Assembly: GCA_047967505.1 (NCBI GenBank)
Contig: CM106538.1
Direction: 5' to 3' (one strand)
DNA: 64,000 nt
From: Dipteris shenzhenensis
Taxonomy: Eukaryota; Polypodiophyta; Polypodiopsida; Gleicheniales
Position 1 is the first letter of the stretch. Every line of letters starts with the position of its first letter. The notes below the pieces were generated by a model, which saw nothing but the letters and a program-made list of their open reading frames with translations, searched no databases and was not told the origin of the DNA. Of this stretch, positions 58,172 through 64,000 are shown one piece after another. A program made the translations under genes and the position numbers.

Positions 58172-58937
58172 CTGATGGCCCGTACTCGTTCTTAGTTAAT
58201 TGTGGCTTGATAATATCGAAGTCAAAGTCGACAAAGGGGACCTGCAAGGTTCATAACCGAGCGTTCATATAAGCATGAATAATCAACAAACAGAACCCAG
58301 CATTCATGTAAGCTAAGCGTTCAATGCTTTCAAAGTCGCAACGATGGAGACACTCAAAGCTGCAATTTCTTCTACCTCGAGGTACGTAGCCCACATTGTT
58401 TTGAAGAAAAGGGAGTGACTGCCGCTACCATCAACCACAAAATGCAATTTCATAACCCCACAAAAGAGAGAGACTTCGTGGAAACGGCCTAATTATTCTG
58501 CAACGAGAGATTCAAGCAACCAAATGAGCACCACGACGTAGGAGGAGCAGACATATTTTAGTGATTTGAATTTGATCACACCGATTGAACAGCATCAATC
58601 CGCCTACGACGAGCCAACTTGTAATCACTCTGTTTGACTTTCTTCCATTTGCCTGGAAAACTTGCCCCCCCCCGCAAGCTTTTGACCCGTGAGATGATAC
58701 AAATAACCTCTCTGCCTCGTTGCCATAATCAGAAAACTAGCTCCCAATTCATTTCCTTGCGCCGCTTCGCTCCCGTCTTGATTCTTCTTCCTCACACAAC
58801 CTTATCTTTTTTTGAGAATTGTCTCTCATTAGTACTCAGATCATAGTCTGTAAACGTTTTCTCGGCGCAGAACAATTTGACGAGATTACTCTGTCGTGAA
58901 GGGCAACCCACAGCCACAGTCTAGCCCTGTAAGCTCG

Positions 58938-59354
58938 ATGTCTACAAGCAGCAAGGCTTTGTGCCTTCTTATAATCGTCGTGATGTTGCTAGCGCTCCCA
59001 GTTGAATCTCGCAGAGTGGAATCACATACTCACCACCATTCTCGAAGACGCCAGAGACAGCAGGGACAGTACATGCTCCAAAGCCTCCCCACCTCGCCTT
59101 ATACTAGCCAGAGGACTAGCAGAAGATCGCACGCACAAGAGAACACTGACGAGCAAATAAGGCTATTAGACGTCAGAAATCAAAGCACACCAACGGGCCG
59201 GGGACTAAGGTTCCGTAACCGCAAAGTCTTAAGACCTGTTGCAAACCAACGGCAGTCCCTCTTCCGAGCAGCAGCTGCTCATGTGCAGTTCAACAGACTG
59301 AGCACTCCAGTTTCAGGGCCAAACCCTGGAGGCAATTCAGTACCAGCGCCGTGA
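58938..59354 (+). CDS. CLE-like small secreted peptide precursor, copy 2
   Basis: A 138-residue frame that differs from the gene at 5,151-5,567 only at residue 27 (Val for Met) and residue 114 (Ala for Gly). The signal peptide (residues 1-24), the basic middle and the C-terminal RLSTPVSGPNPGGN block are identical. The ATG at 58,938 lies directly before the hydrophobic core, and upstream in-frame codons lack another ATG. About 4 kb of 5' and 3' flank is shared with copy 1, so promoter and terminator were probably duplicated too. Both copies may be expressed. CLE identity is inferred from the SGPNPxxN core; receptor and function are unknown. Confidence 0.7.
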   Translation: MSTSSKALCLLIIVVMLLALPVESRRVESHTHHHSRRRQRQQGQYMLQSLPTSPYTSQRTSRRSHAQENTDEQIRLLDVRNQSTPTGRGLRFRNRKVLRPVANQRQSLFRAAAAHVQFNRLSTPVSGPNPGGNSVPAP

Positions 59355-60661
59355 TTATCTTGTGCCAATCACAGAAAGCGCACTAGTCATTGCCATCAAG
59401 GTGATACAATCAAGGTGTTCGTCGTTGCCACGAAGTTGATACAATGCTAGAGGCAATTCCGCACCAGCGCCATCGAGACAAACCATGAGGAACGCCAGGG
59501 CAACATGATAGATTATTATGCAGCTTTGATCTAGAAGAAACGATTCTCTCAAGGACGGATAGTTCAAGAAACTCTAAGGTTAACTTCTCCAAACGTATGA
59601 TAGTATGCAGAAAGAGGCTTCCGAACCCTTGCAGCCCGATAGAATGGCATTGTGATGCTCTACATTTGTTCAAACAATGTGTATAGTACTGCGTATTTGA
59701 TTGGTTTCTACAACAAACAGGGGCTACTGAAAAAGAGAAATTGCCCAAGAAGAAAACCAAAGAATTGTATGTTTTGAATTTATCAAAATTACGGCTTTTC
59801 TATGAGAATGGATTCTTTAATTCTAGAATTCGTGGAATTGAACTATAGATTCTAAGTAATAGCAGTCATAGATTTTTTCAATCGTTTATAAGATGAAAAT
59901 GATTTGAATATGTACCTATGAAGAACAAAACAAATTATACATGAACTTAAAATTTTGTGCTTATATGGAACAAGTGTTTGAAAGTGTGACTCCCTATCAT
60001 GTTTGAGTGAATAAAACATTAACTTTTTGAATTTCCTAAATTATTTATTCCATTCACAAAGCACAAGGTACAAAAATATTGAAACTAGATGCCTTAATCA
60101 AAAAGGGAGGCCCTCTTTGAAAAAAATGGTATTAGCGAGTGGAAGAGGGGGGAAGGGGGGGAGGGGGATGGATTAAGGAGCAAGGGTAAGATGCCACGTG
60201 CCCTACTCAATGCATTCTTAAGGTTTTTCCAAATGTTTTCAGCTCCCTGCTCATCGCATATAAAGATGTGATCTTTCCAAATCATGTTGCCTCCTTCTCG
60301 CATATTGTTGATCTGCTACAGTGCCTTCCATCCACTCGCTTTCTTCCTATCTTCCCTTGCGATCCGCCACACCGATTTGCTTGTGTACATTTCCCTCGCT
60401 GCGAAGTGAATGCACTCTGTCGTGAAATATAGCAATAGATGTGTCTCGTTTTAATTACAAGGACATGCCTCACTTCTAATGGATTTTGGTAGGGGGTCAG
60501 CATGGAATGGACAATGTTACATGCTGCATATCTGGATTGATTGCTTTGCTCCTTCTAGCGAAAAAAACATTTTCGTGACTGCTCTTATTCCAGGTCACGA
60601 TCCTCAGGGCGCCGCTCTTCCTCCGCCATACCCACAAACTCCTCTTCTAGGATGGAGAGAG

Positions 60662-63335
60662 CACAAGGAACTTTAGACTAATGCCTATATAGGAATTTGG
60701 TGTTCAACTAGGAAATTTGAGCATATTTCCTAGATAAAAAGAGGAATTTTCCCCTCTTCATCTAGGAATTTCTTTTTCCTATATAGACAGTCAATGCCAT
60801 CTTGGAAATTTGTCATGTAATATGGAGAATCAAGTGGATTCTATGTTTTCTATCTAGGAAATGACCTCTTTTTTTCACAACAAATTGTATTTCCTATATA
60901 GATCACTCAATGCTATATAGGAAATGTGACATCCCATATGGAGAATCAAATGAATTTTCTATTTTCTATATAGGAAATATGGTCTCTTCTAGGAAATTTG
61001 TACTTTTATATGGATAATCAAGGGGATTCTCTGTTTCGTATATTAGAAATTAGCAAGACTGCATGTTTTGTATTGCAATTACCTACATAGGAGGAGTTTT
61101 TTGTGTAAGAAAGACTATTGAATATTGCATATAAAAAAATATTTGCATATTAAAAATGAGCATGTACGTAACAAGTGTGGATCATTGTAATTTTAATAAG
61201 ATATCTAATGTAGGCTAATTACATATTCTTTAATTTTAGAACACTATATTTCTTCTATATGGAGTCCAAATAAAAGTGACAATGAGAAGTACATGCACTT
61301 ATTTTTATTCCAAAAAAATTCTAAGGTTTCTCCATTTTGTAAGTGAAAAATATAATAATGTTAATCTAAATTGTCAAATGCATAGATAATTATAATATGC
61401 TATGTAATTCAAAATTAATGTCCCAAATTAGAAGTACATGTGCAATGTTAAGTTGATAAGGCACTATCGTCTCATGTTTTCTAAGGTAAAACTATATCTC
61501 AAGGGAAATTTTTGCCAATAGAGGGTGAATAATCCCTTTAGCCATGAAATACACAATGTGTGATGTCAAATGTAATATTTTGGTGTAAAAATCAACTATC
61601 TCATGCACCCAATGATAAAATTATAACTCAAAATCAATGCTCTCTAACATAAGATAAATATTATTTACCAATAAATATATGAAGTTGATTAAACTAATTA
61701 CAAATTATGAGATGTTTATCTCCTGTAGTAGTGCACTCTACTTGTAATTGATGTCAAATTCCCCTTGAATCATTTCTTCCACTCTAATATGACTATGCAA
61801 TGCTAAGTTGGCATTTAAAAAGAAATCAATTTTTGTGTCAAACATCTACACTATGCTAATGGTTTAAATTTTAAACTATGTACATATGTCCTACAACCAT
61901 CTTTACATAATTCTTTCCAATGGCATTAACACTACTTGTTGTTTATCATTCATAGGTGAGTGAAAAAATGAGAGATCACTTAGAACAGAAGACCGTGCAA
62001 AGAAGTGATAAATCCCAAGGAAAGAGATGCAAGGTATTCTTATATTTAGAATTTATTTTCTATGATTTGAAGTCTTTATACCTTGATTTTAATCTCAATG
62101 TTTTATTTGAATTAGAACTTAAAAGATATTCAAGGTACATACATGGAGGTGACTACGATTTCAAGCGAGTATAAAAGAGTATGTGACAGCCTTTTAAATT
62201 AGGCTTCATTATTTAAATCATTTGCTTCGAATTTTTTAATATATTGTCACTTGTTTTGTTACTATGCCCTCAGGTGGATGACATTTTAGAGGAAAATATG
62301 GAGACGATACTTTTGAAATACATGGGAGTCCACACAATTCATGATATGTACTTTTCCTTAAAAAGTACATATGTGAAGCTTAAAAAGATGGAGAGTAGCT
62401 TCAAACAGTACTCTACAGACATCAAGAAACCAGCCAGTAACATTATGATAAGGGACATTGTGCATTGGCTTATTGAAAGTCAAAAAGTTAGATTCATGGA
62501 AAAATCTGATGTGCTTAGTTTAGAAGATATAGAGATTTTGATATGACATTTAGCTTGATTCAAACAAGTCTTCAAAGATGTTATGTAGACTCTTTTAGCT
62601 CTCTTTGGTTGTCTTATATTTCTTATAGTAGAAGTTTTTTGCTTTTTCTTTTGAATATTGTAATAACGAATGGACTTTTTACCTTCTTATTATTTGTAGA
62701 AATATTAAAGAGAACTCCATAATCTTTTTGATGGTTTTGTTGAATCTTAGTGTAGATAATGTGAGTTAATGTAATTATAGTAACAATTGCTTATTGCTCT
62801 AGGTACTTTAAAAGTTCAAATTGCTACATATGAAAATGTGAAACATGAGTGCTTCATTTCTTAAATGATATAACTTAGAAAAAATCACTTATTTCGCGTT
62901 CTTCCTATATAGGGAAATAGAAGATTCTCAATATTGTTTACTAGTTCATAACTAGGAAGTTTGCAAACTATGAAAAATGGGGCATTTCCTAGTTTGTCTT
63001 ACAAAGAAAAAGAGGATTCTCTATATCATTTACTAGACTATAACTAGGAAGTGTGCAAACTAGGAAAAATGGAACATTTCCTAGTTAGACTATGTAGGGA
63101 ATTGCTAATGAATTTCACTATCTAAGAAAATTTTCCTATATGGTGAAATTCTCTAATGATTCCCTGCATTGACTTGCATAGGGAATTTTTTGATTGATTC
63201 CCTAGATGAGGTAACTAGGAAGTGTTCCATTTTCTCTAGTTTGGACTCTTCCTAGTTATGTTCATTTCAAACCAGTAAATGATATAGAGAATCCTCTTCT
63301 TTTCCTATACAGAGAATGTCTCAAAGTTCCTTGTG
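60662..63335. mobile_element. DNA transposon with CACAAGGAACTTT ends, right copy
   Basis: Same ends and subterminal TTTCCTATATAGGAAA motifs as 6,878-10,282, shorter because the 7,930-8,680 segment is absent. The flanks do not show a target duplication. Confidence 0.65.
61956..62546 (+). CDS. Unrecognised three-exon gene inside the small transposon, copy 2
   Basis: Exons 61,956-62,033, 62,116-62,178 and 62,274-62,546 join in phase 0 with the same donors and acceptors as copy 1. Visible differences are Leu for Ser in DDILEEN, Val for Ala before HTIHDMY, and Lys for Arg in the DIKKPAS stretch. No stop or frameshift has appeared in either copy since the duplication, unlike the transposase genes nearby. 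The upstream sequence that could carry a first exon is shorter here by about 750 bp. No domain recognised; function unknown. Confidence 0.55.
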
Positions 63336-63784
63336 ACGTATGAGGGAGTGGAAAGAATGGGTTGGTGCCCCTCATTTCTCATTCCAAGATCGTGAGAGGG
63401 TGGTGGCCTTTGAGGGTGGCTGGGTGGAGGAGGTCGCAAGCAAGGGGGAGGGGCAGGGTTGAGGTCGACGAGGTGATCGCAACAGTGAGGCAGAGGGGAG
63501 GGAGTGAGAGGGTGATCACAACGAGGCTGAGGGGAGGGGCAAAGGAACGTTAAAGGTTAATTATATTAGCTTAATTGACATTAGGGGGTTTAGCATAGGT
63601 TAATGTTTTAATTAAATTGTCAACTGATTTTTTCAATGAATCATGCAAATTTTGTAACTTTTTTTAATCCAATCCAAATTCCTAATGCCAAGACAATTGA
63701 AATAGAAAATTACAAACCTAATGCAAAAATTTTGATGCAAATTCAATGCTCGAGCACAAAGTTAGAGAAATTTTCGAATTAGTA

Positions 63785-64000
63785 GAGCCATTAGTATTAT
63801 CTATTTCAATGAGAGAAGGTCAAACATTAAAATACAAAATAAGTTTTAAGGTCAAGAGGAATATAGATTTCAATTGCTAAATTTATTAAAAATTTTCTCA
63901 TCGTATCTTCTAACATTAAAATAAAGAAAAATTAATTTGGTGATGACATGTGGCAAGAAAAAAATTTCTACAAGCAAAGTTTTACAAACTAAGCTTACAA
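63785..64000. other. Unique AT-rich sequence to the window end
   Basis: Starts where the duplication ends. Nothing recognised. Confidence 0.6.

Larger units (their letters stand above)
47631..63784. repeat. Right copy of large segmental duplication
   Basis: The more complete copy of the block at 1-10,726. It retains the CACTA X end and its target duplication, showing the ancestral arrangement. It lacks the 7,930-8,680 segment and has its own small additions (58,112-58,171 and about 20 bp near 61,365). Confidence 0.92.

Overview
This window is repeat-rich nuclear DNA of a land plant. The evidence is two copies of a plant CACTA (En/Spm) transposon with TNP2-type transposase genes, a Ty3/gypsy element with an extra RNase H, a small Copia derivative, tRNA-derived SINEs, hAT-like MITEs, and small secreted-peptide genes that resemble plant CLE precursors. 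The species cannot be named from the sequence. Nothing prokaryotic was seen.

Layout. Bases 1-10,726 are the left copy of a large duplication: a gypsy fragment (1-2,053), a CACTA transposase remnant (2,054-3,372), a unique segment with a CLE-like peptide gene (5,151-5,567), and a 3.4-kb DNA transposon (6,878-10,282) with an unrecognised three-exon gene. After a spacer, CACTA element A fills 12,114-32,941 (20.8 kb, target duplication ATT). It carries a decayed transposase on the minus strand, three clusters of the palindrome GTCGCTATATAGCGAC, palindromic CT-rich satellite arrays, a glycyl-tRNA synthetase fragment, exons of an unknown gene, a 281-bp tandem repeat, a Copia insertion and a decayed second ORF. 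An older CLE-like paralogue with an in-frame stop follows (33,836-34,264), then a 1.26-kb foldback element (35,419-36,677) and about 8 kb of mostly degenerate sequence.

CACTA element B fills 44,684-56,835 (12.2 kb, target duplication TGA). It is inverted relative to A. A gypsy element (44,757-52,988) sits almost at its end, and a deletion removed most of its body. The right copy of the duplication runs from 47,631 to 63,784. It includes the second intact CLE-like gene (58,938-59,354) and the second copy of the three-exon gene (61,956-62,546).

How it fits together. An ancestral locus with a CLE-like peptide gene was duplicated at least twice. A and B are two diverged copies of one CACTA family whose two ends differ in sequence. 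B was invaded by gypsy before the large duplication, so gypsy and CACTA pieces occur in both blocks. The only genes with undamaged reading frames are the two CLE-like precursors and the two copies of the three-exon gene. All transposase, gag-pol and synthetase sequences are broken. Homology calls were made by eye from motifs, and no search was run.
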